A stretch of DNA of 64,000 nucleotides from Lineus longissimus (taxonomy: Eukaryota; Nemertea; Pilidiophora; Heteronemertea; Lineidae): assembly GCF_910592395.1 (NCBI RefSeq), contig NC_088309.1, positions 11,598,501-11,662,500 on the forward strand, given 5' to 3'. The notes beneath the pieces were generated by a model. It saw nothing but the letters and a program-made list of their open reading frames with translations, did no database searches and was not told the DNA's origin. This document shows, one piece after another, positions 10,685-22,472 of the stretch. The translations under genes and the position numbers were made by a program. Within the stretch, counting starts at the first letter, position 1; every line of letters begins with the position of its first letter.

Positions 10685-11752
10685 AAGGGCTACCTATTCA
10701 GAAACATTTATGACAAAGGACAGCATCCTCTCGGTTCACATCATCAGTATTTTTACCACGCTGGTTTGGATGCTGTAGTGATGTCTATACCGTTATATTT
10801 TAGTTCATCAACTAATAACATATACATATATCGCTTTAGTGCTGATGCTTTACGTTATATATTAGAAAGTAGTTATCTTGTCAAGGAATTGTGGCGCATA
10901 GTGGGTGCACGGGATAAGGAAATTGTGTGTACATGCGCTAAATCAAAAGAAGGTCACAAACATAGGGTTTCTAAACTGAAAGCCTACCTGATTGATTACC
11001 TGGGTCAGAATAAGAGAGAATTAACTCTCCCCTATGACGATATAAGTCAAAGGGAGAATTTCAAGAACAGATCATTTTCCATGAGAATTTTCGCTTGTCA
11101 AGGATTTCTTGTCGTGGCCTGCAAAACAATGTCGAAGAGAATATTGAAAGTAGGGTCTAATCCGAGAACAGAAAGTAGAAATGTTTTACGCTATTTCTTG
11201 TACGAAATCAAATCTTTTGGTTGGCGTTTGACTGTGTCATTCATCAGAAAGTTAGCGCATTCAACATTGTACTATGAAATAATTCGTTATAATCCACATT
11301 ATGACCACCCTTTTGCCGTAGGACATTTGAAATTCGAATGGGACCTGAAGGGTAATTTCCTCATCTTAGACCGGCATCCTAAGCAGCGGGCGCAGACGGT
11401 TCTCGTAACCTTCTCGTGGGACACCAAACTTAGGGAGAAAACAACCCACATTATCGGAAAGTTTCCGTCTGAAACCGAAATCTCTTTACTCAGTGCCAAA
11501 CTATTGGCAGTCCGCGTCAAATCCTTAACAACCCAGGAAGTATACTTACTCGGAAAGTCACGCCATTTAGCCATAAAGTTGAACAACAACACGAACATTT
11601 CGAATGTTGTTCGCACTTCGGTTTGTAATATACCGGGCCAGTACCATTTATTCGTAGATAGGACAAAACAATTGATTGCATGGCCGAAACAGAAGATACC
11701 ATCATCTTTTTTCGGCGCTCGTGTGTACGATACCATGTGCGATATTTTTTGA
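10685..11752 (+). CDS. Tandem family protein, exon Y of unit B
   Basis: Second copy of the Y frame, opening after the acceptor-like TTATTCAG at 10,684 and closing with TGA after CDIF. Its second half (from FAVGHLKFEWD on) is almost identical to the copies in units A, C and D. The first half carries clustered replacements, notably around codons 50-70 of the conserved part (AKSKEGHKHR versus DKSKDNPKRK in unit A) and 128-146. No internal stops. Function unknown. The upstream partner exon is X at 9,047-9,345. Confidence 0.7.
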   Translation, partial: KGYLFRNIYDKGQHPLGSHHQYFYHAGLDAVVMSIPLYFSSSTNNIYIYRFSADALRYILESSYLVKELWRIVGARDKEIVCTCAKSKEGHKHRVSKLKAYLIDYLGQNKRELTLPYDDISQRENFKNRSFSMRIFACQGFLVVACKTMSKRILKVGSNPRTESRNVLRYFLYEIKSFGWRLTVSFIRKLAHSTLYYEIIRYNPHYDHPFAVGHLKFEWDLKGNFLILDRHPKQRAQTVLVTFSWDTKLREKTTHIIGKFPSETEISLLSAKLLAVRVKSLTTQEVYLLGKSRHLAIKLNNNTNISNVVRTSVCNIPGQYHLFVDRTKQLIAWPKQKIPSSFFGARVYDTMCDIF

Positions 11753-12047
11753 TTTTTCAAGACTGAACGGCCGGCCATATAATAGGAAAGGAAGGAAAAC
11801 TTTGAGTGAGTCGGTTTCATCTTTCTTTTTCTAATCAATTTTACAACTAGAGTCCATTAAGATTCCGTAAACGATACAGAATACGTGTGTACGATTCCTT
11901 GAGCGATATGTTTTGATTTTCCTAGACTGAACGGTCGCCATATAATAGGAAAGGTAGGAAAACTTTGAGTTAATCGGTTTAATTTTTCTTTTTCAATTTT
12001 AAAACTAGAATCCATTTAGCTCCGGTAAACGATACAGAATATTAGGG
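11720..12047. repeat. 164-bp tandem duplication between Y and Z
   Basis: The segment from CGTGTGTACGAT through CGATACAGAATA occurs twice in a row in unit B (starting 11,720 and 11,884), but once in units A and C. The first copy resembles unit C (ending ACAACTAG) and the second resembles unit A (ending AAAACTAG). The duplication therefore looks like a product of unequal exchange between units. It duplicates the putative Y/Z intron and its acceptor. Confidence 0.8.
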
Positions 12048-13073
12048 AGGTACCCAAAATTGAATTCAAGCATTCATTACCACAGAAAACGCCAAGCCGT
12101 TGTTGTAGTAACGGGAACGGAAGGGATCTTCACATCACCAAAGAATGTGTACGTTTATATCTTCAAGGGGACGGATTTTGTTTTGAGAAGGAACTTTAAT
12201 GTGCGTCCAAGACTTGCTTATATTGTTGGAGATTATGGAGACCAAGTTGTCGGGGTCTGTACTCCACTTGGAGGTGTATTTACATACGGCGTGTCTCTAA
12301 GAATGAAGGCGTTTGTTTTTGACCTTCAAGGTGAACAGGTCAGGGAATTAGTTCTGCCCTATGACGTATTGGCAGCGCGTCTCAGCAATAGTAAAAACAA
12401 ATTTAAATATCTAACATTCACTACATGCGGAGACAACCTGTTCTTGGAAGCAACCTGTTTCAGCAGAAGTGCAATTTATGGCAAACTTAAAGATGCGTAC
12501 GTAAGGAATTCCACGATGCATTTGTTTGTAATACGATCCCTTGGTTTTGCTTTATCACTTAAGTTTATTAGAGACTTAGACTTACCTCGTCGATTAGCTT
12601 TGATTCCAAAGTATTCGTTCTCCGGCAACCCCGACGAATTTCTGAAATGGGGTCCTCGTGACAAGTATCAGTGCTGGAATAACAATTTCTATGCGTTCTA
12701 TCTTTCCTCTAAGAAAAGGCACAAAATGGTGAGAATGAAAATATTGAAAAGAGGCCATATTTCTAAAAATTGTAGCAAGTATTTGAAGATTAGGTTTCGG
12801 AAGAAACGTTTTCCGAGTGGATTTTTTTCTTTACTCGAAACTGAAACTAATGCTCTAATCTATATAAACAGTCGGGCTATTACAAAATTCTCTATCAAAT
12901 TGTTAGGCGAGTCAGATTTCTGTGTCATCAAGAAACCATTGCGCGCCCAACTTTACCTTCCTTTAAAAAGTGTGGCTGGTCATCATGTGTTCATCAATGC
13001 AGCTGATCAACTTGTTCTATGGCCAAAACATGACACCGAGCACGATGCATTAACAGCTAAGATCTTGATGTAA
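12009..13073 (+). CDS. Tandem family protein, exon Z of unit B
   Basis: Copy of frame Z opening after the acceptor-like AACTAG at 12,008 and ending TAA after KILM. It includes HYHRKRQAVVVVTGTEG near the start, then DLQGEQVRELVLPYD and QLVLWPKHD as in the other copies. The lysine-rich third quarter differs most from units A and C (for example KRHKMVRMKILKRGHISKN). Open throughout; same uncertain function as the Z copy in unit A. Confidence 0.68.
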   Translation, partial: NPFSSGKRYRILGRYPKLNSSIHYHRKRQAVVVVTGTEGIFTSPKNVYVYIFKGTDFVLRRNFNVRPRLAYIVGDYGDQVVGVCTPLGGVFTYGVSLRMKAFVFDLQGEQVRELVLPYDVLAARLSNSKNKFKYLTFTTCGDNLFLEATCFSRSAIYGKLKDAYVRNSTMHLFVIRSLGFALSLKFIRDLDLPRRLALIPKYSFSGNPDEFLKWGPRDKYQCWNNNFYAFYLSSKKRHKMVRMKILKRGHISKNCSKYLKIRFRKKRFPSGFFSLLETETNALIYINSRAITKFSIKLLGESDFCVIKKPLRAQLYLPLKSVAGHHVFINAADQLVLWPKHDTEHDALTAKILM

Positions 13074-13605
13074 ACTTAAAGAAAAACATTTAGAGAATCG
13101 TTCAGAAAAAGAGAGGGGTAAGAGCTTTAAGTTCAACCAATTTAAGTAGTTTCGAGTATTCTACAGCTAGGTAGTTGGTCATGATCAGCTAGCATTTTGG
13201 TAGTATTATGCACTCCAGTCAGTGTACTCTATACACGTATAAATGGTAGTCTCCAAACTATTTTTATACTTTTTAAAATGTTTCGGCCAAAATCATGGTC
13301 ATCAAACGTATATTTGGTGACTTCGAGGGGGAGTGGGGAGGGGGAGCTTGCCCCATCTAGCTACGCCCATGTTCAATAGTTATGAGCGCTACATAAAGGA
13401 ATATCACAGAGAATATGCGATTTCGGAGGTTCCTCAGCCAATGCCATTAAAAGTGGCAGGTTCTACCAAACAATTCAATTTGATTGAAGAATTCTTCGTT
13501 TATATGTGTAACCATTAATTATTTTAACTGTAAACAAATGTCCGGTGATATTTGGCAAGCCGGGCGCCAAACGAGTATTCATCTTAATCTTGTTTGGTGA
13601 ACTCC
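13074..13605. other. Spacer after Z in unit B
   Basis: No gene. It contains a left-truncated copy of the G-rich short repeat (about 13,270-13,372) and ends at the foldback MITE insertion; the 6 bases AACTCC at 13,600-13,605 are repeated after that element. Confidence 0.6.
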
Positions 13606-14631
13606 TCTGGCAAGCCGTCTGTCTGATGATTAAGAAAACCAGGTTTTATTGAAAAAAACTGGTTTTCTTCTTAAATAACTAGGTTTTCTTGGAAGAAGCA
13701 TAAGTTGATTAAAAAAACCTAGTTTTCTTTAAAAAACCTGTTTTTTTAACAAGATAACTTGGTTTTTAAAATCAACCTATGCTTCTTCCAAGAAAATCAA
13801 GTTTCATGGAAGAAAACTATGTTTTGTGGAATAAAACAAGGTTATATGCATTTCTTTTTCAAAACCAAGTTTCTAATGAAAAAGACCAGGTTATTTTCAA
13901 AACCTAGTCTTTTTACCTCGTCCCGGACTGGCCCAAGCATGGCAGGGGAGAGGTTGGACTTTGCTTACCCGGGTTCGCAACTCGGGTTACGGATTTCCTC
14001 AAACCTAGCACGTACGCCCCATTACGCTTACTCTGCTTGCGCAGAGAATTTTATCGTGAGAGGGAAAGGAACAGTCGTACCAAAGGCCGCACAACCCGGG
14101 TAAACTAACGTGGATCGCCAATCTCGCCCCAAAGGAGCCGAGCGAGTGCTGAGGTAAAAAGACTAGGTTGTTTCGAAACCAGGTTTTCTTCTTTCGAAAC
14201 TAGGTTTTCTTCTTAAAAAACGAAGTTTCATGGAAAAAAAAATGTTTTCTTCAACGAAACTAGTTTTTTTTTGAAGAAAACCAGTTTTTTTATGAAAAAA
14301 ACTGGGTTGTTTTAATTATTAGTCAAATGGCTGGATGAAAAAATGTTTTTTTTCTTTTTTCGAAACTTGGTTTTTAAGAGAAATCATGGAACCTACACTT
14401 TATCTAAAAAGAATAAGTTATTTTAAAAAACCTAGTTTTATGGAAGAAAACCTGGTTTTCTTGTTGAAAACACACTTTTCGGGAAGAAAACCATGTTTTC
14501 TTCTTTAAAAACTTAGTTTCATTGAAAAAAGCATGGTTTTCTTCCATGAAACCAGGTTTTTTTAAGAAGAAAACCAGGTTCTTTTCAAGAAAACTAGGTT
14601 TTATTAATTATTGGACGAACGGCTTGCCATA
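13606..14631 (+). mobile_element. Foldback MITE made of AAAACC-AGTTTT repeats
   Basis: Terminal inverted repeats TCTGGCAAGCCG / TATGGCAAGCCG, with AATTATTGGACGAACGG next to the right end, enclose about 1 kb. The flanks duplicate AACTCC (13,600-13,605 and 14,632-14,637), and units A and C show the uninterrupted site. The body is built from dozens of short palindromic phrases of the type AAAACCTAGTTTT and GAAGAAAACC in both orientations. In the middle is a GC-rich insert flanked by inverted CTTTTTACCTC copies. A shorter copy in opposite orientation sits inside the Polinton at 33,673-34,544. No transposase frame is present. Confidence 0.85.
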
Positions 14632-16280
14632 AACTCCGGGGTGAACTGCTCGCCAAAACGACAAATTTATTAACCGAAGCAACCGATAGATGAAAAATCT
14701 CAATGCGACAAAAATTTGGTGGCAGACATTTTGCTACTAAGTGGTGTACCCTGTATCAAAATGACCTTCTGCTTTGCATCCTGTCTGAGATAAGGGATAG
14801 CAAGGCACAGACGGATATGGATCCTTTATAGAATAGACAAGCACGGAGTCATTGTTAACCAAATACAAACAAACTTTGAACAAGATGTTATTTGTGGGTG
14901 TAGACAGCAAAGAAATGGAAACTGAATAGCAAAGGAAAAGAAATCATCTCGATAGTGTTGGCCACGCTAAGCTGGTTCTAGTATCTTTATATTCCTTCTA
15001 GCATGTCAATAGTGAAATTGATAAATAGGTTAATGGTATTTTTGGGCCAATTTGATTACTAGTAAATTTAATTTTAAAAAGTACATCTTTTAGAATGATT
15101 TAGGTAAAGACTTAATGAATACTCTGGTCACATACTTGGTAAGTACCTTTGGCCAGAACGATATGAAAAACGGTTCAGCAAACGTAAAAGAATAATTTCA
15201 GTTACGAAGAGTTGATTGCCTCGCTCAATTTTCGAGGATGTAAGTTTCGGGAAAGGCAAGATTAAATGCTGTGCTCTTGGGAGACTATTCTATTATGGTT
15301 GATTTCTTTATAGAAATATTCAAACGTTTATGATTAAACCGGGAAAAATGAGTTTGCCATGGCCGCTCCGATCAAAATTCGTACAGGAATTTCAGACAGC
15401 TGCTGTCAAATTGCAAATTCGCTAAAAGAATTCTGACACAAAACGCTTTCAAGAAATAGGGGGTTTGAACGGGTCGAAAATCTGTCACGTAACGCTGATA
15501 AAATAAGGGGGGTATTATGGTTGGAATATGTTCTCACTCATACCAGACAGGGGCACAGGACTCAAATTAAAATTATCCTATGATAGCACCTCCATTTAGT
15601 ATTTTGTACACAGTATATTGTATCAAACAATCAACCACTACCCGTATTACATGCATCTTGGGCGTAGAATTAGGTACATTCACAGCATAGCGCGCTGGTT
15701 GGATTTCTTAGTTATTTGTTGAAAGTTAACCTATAGAATCGGTGCACAACATACCAGTGTTGAAGTTTATATTCAATTTGTATATCAATTTCATATTTCT
15801 TCTAAAAAAAAGCCACGATATACTGAGTATGATCAAGTACATGTACAACAGTACTGGTTTATGCACGTTAATACTATCATATCAAATCAATAATGATACT
15901 GTCGATTATCCAATTGATATCAATGATCTAAAGTATTGACAATTAAATAAAAACCCTTCGTCTAATCCGATTCATAATCGTAACAATGAATATGAATCCT
16001 GAATGAATCATTTGATTTGGTTGATAGAAATTGAATGGGAGTCACCATACACCACCGGCTTCCACTATTGGAGGAAGGAGTGACAATCAGACGTAAGTAG
16101 ATACAGAATGTTTTCGTCTTTCTGTGCGATTCTGCCATTAGATAGTAGCCACCTCGACAGCTCCGAGGTCAGACATACTACGTACCCCCAGATTCTTGAG
16201 GTGACGCGGCATGTGACTTAGTGGTGTTACCAGGGGCTACGGTGCAGCCATTTTGAATTGCTCGAGTGGAGTGTCACTTG

Positions 16281-16967
16281 AGGTCTCGTTAGGGAGTTTT
16301 TGTACGCGATGATGACGTGCCCCATTAACAGGACGTAACATCTATTTTAAAATGCGTTTCCAAAGTGAATGCATGAGGACAACCCATTTGTGTCGTATAT
16401 CACTGGAAACGCCCGATTCCCCTGATTCTGCAGGATGTTAAATCGGGCATTTTATTTCTTTAAATAAATCATAAGTGTCGCATTTGCTCCTAGCTCTGTT
16501 CACCATCCCAAATGGCAATATTGCCAATTGGCCGGACAATAACGAAAACCCCAAATATTATACATTTCTTTCTGAATCATTCTTACAGTGACCATTCTCC
16601 CACGAAAGACAGTTGCTTACCCTAGCCAAAAATCCAAAAAAAATCGAGGGTCAACCATTGAACTTTTGAGATGTGTTGAATTTTGCACAAATCAGCGAAA
16701 AACGCACCAACTGGCACTGGACGGCATTTTAACACGGGGCCGACGCACATCCCAAGTTCAGTGTACACATACGTCGGCAACAACATCAGATGCGTAATTT
16801 CTTGTTAGCCGCCTATTGAGTAGCGCTCTAGGTTTCAGAAACTCCCAAAAAAACATGTCTTTGCCAAAACAACTGCTAAATCAACACTGACGTACTGTGA
16901 GGACCGAGAAATCAATGATTTTAGGAACTACGGCGCATGAATACAAAACAAGTCCCTAATGAGACCT
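16281..16967. mobile_element. Putative small DNA transposon (MITE)
   Basis: The ends are inverted: AGGTCTCGTTAGGGAGTTTTTG on the left against the inverse of AAAACAAGTCCCTAATGAGACCT on the right. This roughly 690-bp segment is missing from the matching places in units A and C. It has no transposase frame. No clear target duplication was found, so the boundaries are approximate. Confidence 0.45.
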
Positions 16968-18590
16968 GAACGCCTCGTTGAGTCACGATTTTGTGGCGAT
17001 AAAACGATCGAAACCTTTGGGAAAAGGAAAGGAGGGAAACCTAACTATCTGACTGTACCCTGGAATATGAAACAGCACTTTGCTAGAATGAACGGATTTA
17101 CCGAAAAGCTAACAGGCGAGAGAGAAGAGTTCGTCCAAGTTTTTTGATTAAGGATATAAACATTCCCTGTCACCTTCGACCTTTTGTTGTGTTAACAGCT
17201 TAAATGTGCAGTGAACTCCTTATTAGAAAGGGTCACCCTGCATTACGGCATTTCCTTTTTTTCGCAATCTTTATTTTTCTCGTAGATGCCAATGTACATG
17301 ATAGGGGTTGAAGACTACGGTTATCATTTGGTAATATATTGCATAGAGCTAGTCTTCGATCAAACGTCCAATGTGGACTGAGGACAGAAAAGGTGATGGA
17401 GTTTGTGTGTCCTCTGCTTCATCAATAATGCCAACAAAAGACGGAGAAAAGAAGATCCTAAGCGTTGACGTTATTATTGCTTTTTTTCCAAGGAAAGATG
17501 TAAAATCAATTTCTCACACATGATGCGCACAGAAGGTATGCTTATTTTAACTTACTTATTAACGAGCCCACGAAATGCTGCTTTGGTTCGATTTGCTCAC
17601 AAGCATGTTGGCTCGTAACAGCACGTTGATATGTTGTTTATCTATACCAATTTAAATTAAATGACATTTCAACAGTTAAACCTGTATGTTTTTCTTTTGA
17701 AAGGAAAATTAAGTCAACCATCGAACGCCTTTGTGTTTGTGTTATCAATCGTTATCAAGGGGCGCGTAAGTTACCTCCTGTGAGACACAGCGGCCAGAGA
17801 GCATTGGTTTCCTCAAGGCATGCCAGATCGGCCATATGACATACTTCAAAGTTGAGATATGCCCATTTTACCAAGTCATGTCAAAGAACGGACGCCATAA
17901 ATGCAAATAGCACACCATTTGGTCAAACGGGCCTTCAAACAGGATACACACGTTTTTTTTAGTAACTACGGTTCGGTCCCATAGTTGCCCCGCGGATTAA
18001 TACAAGACCCAGCTCTAACGGTTTACCACGTAAAGGGATCAGCAGTTTAACGTTTTACAGCGACAAATGCAAAATATCGGTACAATTGTTGCACCTGAAA
18101 CGATTCTGTGTCCTTTTCTTTCTCACAGAAGGACCTTTGCATGATGTACGGCAATATTAGGGCTACGCACTGAGTGGTGATATCGCGATTATTTCAATCT
18201 GCCGAAAATCGATCAACTGAGACATACCGTGAAATGAGCGTACTTTTCATTACACAACCATTATGGAACACTGTTTCCTTTTCTAAAAAATAGGACCCAA
18301 CATCATATCTTATTGATGCGGAAATAAAATTATGTTTGCTAATGCAATGCTTGGTACTATTCCTTATGAATTGCACTCAGGGTGATTCCGAGCAGGTTCA
18401 AATGGCGACATTAAACACTAATTGTCAGACATAATTGCCAAATCTGAGTATGGAAGATACAAAATGACTTTGGTGAATGGGTCGGGGGAGGGGGGGGGGG
18501 GGGGCTAGCGGCTGATGCCGATGGTCTGTGGTTCTGTCTGTGACAAAGTGCATCAAGGCTATCGGTACCTCCGGGCAAGAATTATAACAA

Positions 18591-19346
18591 AAGCTGGTTA
18601 AAATAAACTGAGTGATTATTTACAAGAATAAACATAGATAACGAATATTAAACCCAAGAAAAATAGTTCATATGAGCACGTTACTACTACTTCTAGCAAA
18701 AGTCCAAAAATTCTTCTGGAGACAAGTGTTCAGTGTTCAGCAAATATCAAAGGGACAGTTCCGGTGGGGGTATGAGCAACGAATTATTATAAACACGGGA
18801 TGACATTCGGCCGGCCGAATCTCGACGAGACACAGTGTAGGAATTGGGTGCTTCGACCCGGTATGCCCTCAGGCAGGAAGATATTGAAAAGGATATCAAC
18901 GGCACCAACGCCAGGAACAGATTCTGACCACGTCCACGACTGTGGTCTAGCCGCGTTTCACGACGACTCGTACGGCACCAACGCCAAGAACGGTACACTG
19001 CAGTCGTGCAGTCACAGCGGCACCAACGCGAGGATATAAGTCGGAGCTCCTTCCGTAAAACAGGTCCTGCTCGGTCCTCGGTGACTTCCAAAGTGACCCA
19101 GCCTTCTGCTTACACACCCCACATTAGCTCATACCCCAAAACATTTCATAACAGGGAGTTTCCAGCACAAATCACAACAGGCCTAGTTGAATCCTTATTC
19201 CTCCTGAATCACCTAACAATGTTCCTCCATGTAACAGAGAGTCAACTTCTAAAGCACAATTTTATAATATTTATAGGAAAGTCCATTACTGATGTAATAC
19301 GCACATAATTAATGTTGATATAAAAACTCTCAACTTCAACCAGCTT
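18591..19346. repeat. Unit B-specific insertion, unclassified
   Basis: A segment with no counterpart in units A or C, bounded by a 9-bp inverted pair AAGCTGGTT / AACCAGCTT. It contains three spaced copies of CGGCACCAACGC with small changes. The compositional contrast with its surroundings (more GC) suggests an insertion; the class is unknown. Confidence 0.3.
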
Positions 19347-19970
19347 ACCAATATAGGCCTACCTTAAAATAGGCTACAGGGTGTCCAAAAAAAGAAAAGA
19401 AAAGGCAACTTCGCCACACTGTCGTGTCCAAGGGACCCACTACATGAATTAGTTCAGAGTAAGAATGGATTCAATATTGTTGTTAGGAGTGATGCTAATA
19501 AATTGTAAACACGAAATAAACCTAGTAATCAAGTTCCTCTATGATCGTCATTGTTCGTTGAACATTTCTTGTTACCGACTATTCGCTATTTGCCAAACAC
19601 TGATCAGAAAGATGATGTATGTCTAATTGTAGCCGCAAGTGAGATCGGTGCATTCTCCAAAGCAGACATAATATGCAAGCATCTCTACCAGTATTGATGT
19701 CCATTGCACGTGTATTGCATGTATGATACACACAAAGCTCGAACAAAATGCCATGAGTTCTCAGAATTTTCGAGTCTGCTGCAATGTAACCCTGTCGGAT
19801 ATTACTGAGGTCAATGTTTTTTTCTACCGTTTTGAGCCAAACTTTTCAACGGCCAAAACTAACCTCGCTTTAAAATCATCGTCTGGACACAAATGAACCG
19901 AATCACACTGCCATTTTCCACAAACTACAAACACTTTGCGTATGAAAACACTAATAAACACAGCCTTTAG

Positions 19971-20247
19971 AACTGATGTATCATCAACTGATGTATCATC
20001 GTTTGCAGTCTTCAAACTGCTGTCGAACTGCGAAAATCCCCGGGATCTCCAGTTTGGAACTGTGCTGGCAACGTCCATACTTGGTTGCGGTGTGTATTGC
20101 ACCAGTATGAAATATTGTAGCATGTTTTCGTTTGGAGATATACTGGAAATGTCATGTCAACTAAGCTGCCATAGTCCTGACCAAGCACTCAGCCATGTGG
20201 GCGCTACCGCGGCAATACCAGGACGCCGATATTATTGGGGAAAACAG
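19971..20247 (+). pseudogene. Exon X copy, 5' truncated
   Basis: Matches the cysteine-rich exon X from TDVSSF onward and keeps the GGAAAACAG|GTAAAT donor. The first roughly 25 bases and the normal acceptor are gone: sequence that lies 250 bases further upstream in unit A joins directly at TTTAG|AACTGATG. Cysteines of the PAN-like stretch (CGVYCTSMKYC, CQLSC) are retained. Without the usual acceptor this copy may not be spliced into the unit C gene, unless the new TTTAG is used. Confidence 0.55.
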
Positions 20248-21690
20248 GTAAATATACAGTATAGTGGATATACCTTGAATCTTCTAGAACAGGTGATTTT
20301 TTTACACAATTTAAGAATCATCGATGCTTAAGTGGAGAAGTCCAAAGCCATGATATTGTGCAGTGATGAAATCGAGTCGTCAGTGGCCGAAGCTTTTGTA
20401 GAAGCCCTTGAAAAATGCTGTCTTCAGTTGGCTGTTTCGAAACAGAGAATTTGAATTAAAATATATTCTGGAAGTAAGATGTCATTCTTTCAGTTCCGAC
20501 AAATTGACGAAAAACGACAGAGAAAAAATCTGCCTGGAAATGCGAAGATCAGCCAGCGACATCGCCAAATATTAATGGACTTAATGTTGTATTGCTGTTT
20601 TATGGTATTCTGGTATTTGTTAGTAGCTAGTTAGCTAGGTGTGCTCAAGAACCTACCTCTCATAACAGAGCCTAGATCCTTTTCACAACAGTTCCATTGC
20701 ATGTACAGGAGGTCAGGCGTAGAGCTTATAACAACTGCTTTTTCTCGGTATTTAAAAGTTCGGGTCGTGATCGAAGGTGCGACGATGTCTATGCTATACA
20801 CCTTTCCAGAAATGGGGCGCTGAGTGTCCGAAATAGTGATGTCATAAGGGGAAACTGGGTCTTATGGTGGAGGGACAACTAGGTGATAGTCATGGTTGAC
20901 CAACACACTTGAATGCCTTTGATGACGGACAAGGGGAGAAAAGTTAGTTCCAATGCAAGCCACCAATTTCGGGAAGCATGTATAGGGTGTGTATATGGTT
21001 TTACTGTAGGTTTCGTGCAAAAGAATGTTCCAAATCATTATATGACCCAATGGCAGCACCGGTGCTGTATATAAAGGAGAGTCACTAAAGTAGACACGGT
21101 GCGCTTCTTCAAACGTTCACATCAATTGAGGAATATTGCCTCAGTCTGCTTTGTAGTGTTGTGACCTTTGAAAGGTCATGGATAAAAATTGTAGAAGTAA
21201 TAACTCCCAGTCGTTGCTTGAAAAGGTGGTGAATTCGATCCTAGCTGTGGTCGTCGTTGTTCACCTTGAACACAGACACGAACGAGGCGCAAACCTGTTC
21301 CTGTACAACGTGAACACAGGTGGCTGGCTTTTATGTTTTTTTGCTTAGATTTTAATCTTGAGAATTTATTTTTCTTCGAGCCGCTTATCTGTAACAACAT
21401 CACCCGCATGTCAATGTCTACGTAAGGTTACTTCTAGCAGGTTTTATGGCTGGAGTATTATGGTTCAGCTAAAGTCTGGTCAGGTTTTGTAGCTGTCGGG
21501 CTATACTCACATGTAAGATACATATGTATGGTGTGGCTTCGATTCGTGTAGGTGTCATTGATCTATAAAGCTGACATAATATCATAGGAATACCATAGCA
21601 ATATTTTTGTAGCTTTCGGGTACCGATGTGGAATTATTTGAAGAAAAAAAGATGCGATGGATATTGGTCATGGCTGCAGCAAAGAAAAAC

Positions 21691-21808
21691 GGTGCCAAGA
21701 ATCATGGCTATCGAAAGGTTATTAGTTATGGTACCACATTGATATACTTGATGAGATTTCGGTGGTTCCATACTTGATGACCTTTCGATATCCATGATTC
21801 TTGGCACC
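21691..21808. repeat. Imperfect hairpin before minisatellite, unit C
   Basis: The arm GGTGCCAAGAATCATGGCTA is closed by its near-perfect inverse TATCCATGATTCTTGGCACC about 75 bases on. The loop is longer than in the other copies. Confidence 0.75.
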
Positions 21809-21849
21809 ATTAGAATTCATGGATTATAATATTTGGCATCCAGAGTCAT

Positions 21850-22190
21850 TTAAATTGAAAATGACGTCCATCAGCTATGGTGCCACATGTCATCTAAATG
21901 GAAAAATGAGATTCATGAGGTATGGTGCCAAATGTCATGGATGAAGAAGAGGTTCATGAACTATTATGGTGCCGTATGTCATGATTGGAAATTACATTCT
22001 GTAAAAATGGTGCAAATTGTAATGGACAGAAACGAGTTTTATGAAGTATGGTGCCGTATGTCATGAATGGAAATGAGATTCATTAGGTATGGTGCCAAAT
22101 CAATTGAATAGAATTGAGATTCACTGAGTATGGTTTCAAATGTCTTGGATGATAATGTGATAAACTAAGTATGGCCGTCATGGAAACTTA
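21850..22190. repeat. 41-bp minisatellite, unit C
   Basis: Seven to eight degenerate copies of the same 41-bp repeat as at 9,950-10,400, placed about 280 bases before exon Y of unit C. Confidence 0.82.
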
Positions 22191-22472
22191 AAATACCATT
22201 AACTATTATGCGAAGTTGGAAATTAAAAATTACTTACATGGAAAATATGGTGCCCACTGACTTAATGAATTAAATGAATATGCGTTATGTTTTAGTAAGA
22301 AGCTCCCTTCATAACTTAGACAGTCTCCATTATGCACTTGCCATACATACCCGGTTCTTAAAAATGAAGGGTACCTAAAATGTCTAGGAATCGAGGTACT
22401 AATGCAACTTTACTTTTAGCTTTATAATACTACTGATCTCTCCTTCTCCCTCAATCGACATGTCTTATTCAG

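Larger units (their letters stand above)
14632..19970. other. Long spacer of unit B
   Basis: More than 5 kb without a confident gene. It matches the spacers of units A and C in blocks, but lacks the minus-strand coding-like pair and the Myb/SANT element. It has its own inserts at 16,281-16,967 and 18,591-19,346, and a G-rich run near 18,482. Short frames here are not shared with the other units. Confidence 0.5.

Noticed and set aside
13960-13995. tRNA-like B box in the MITE centre (GGTTCGCAACTC)
   Set aside because: No matching A box or cloverleaf is visible; the adjacent ACCCGGG phrases look like chance palindromes.
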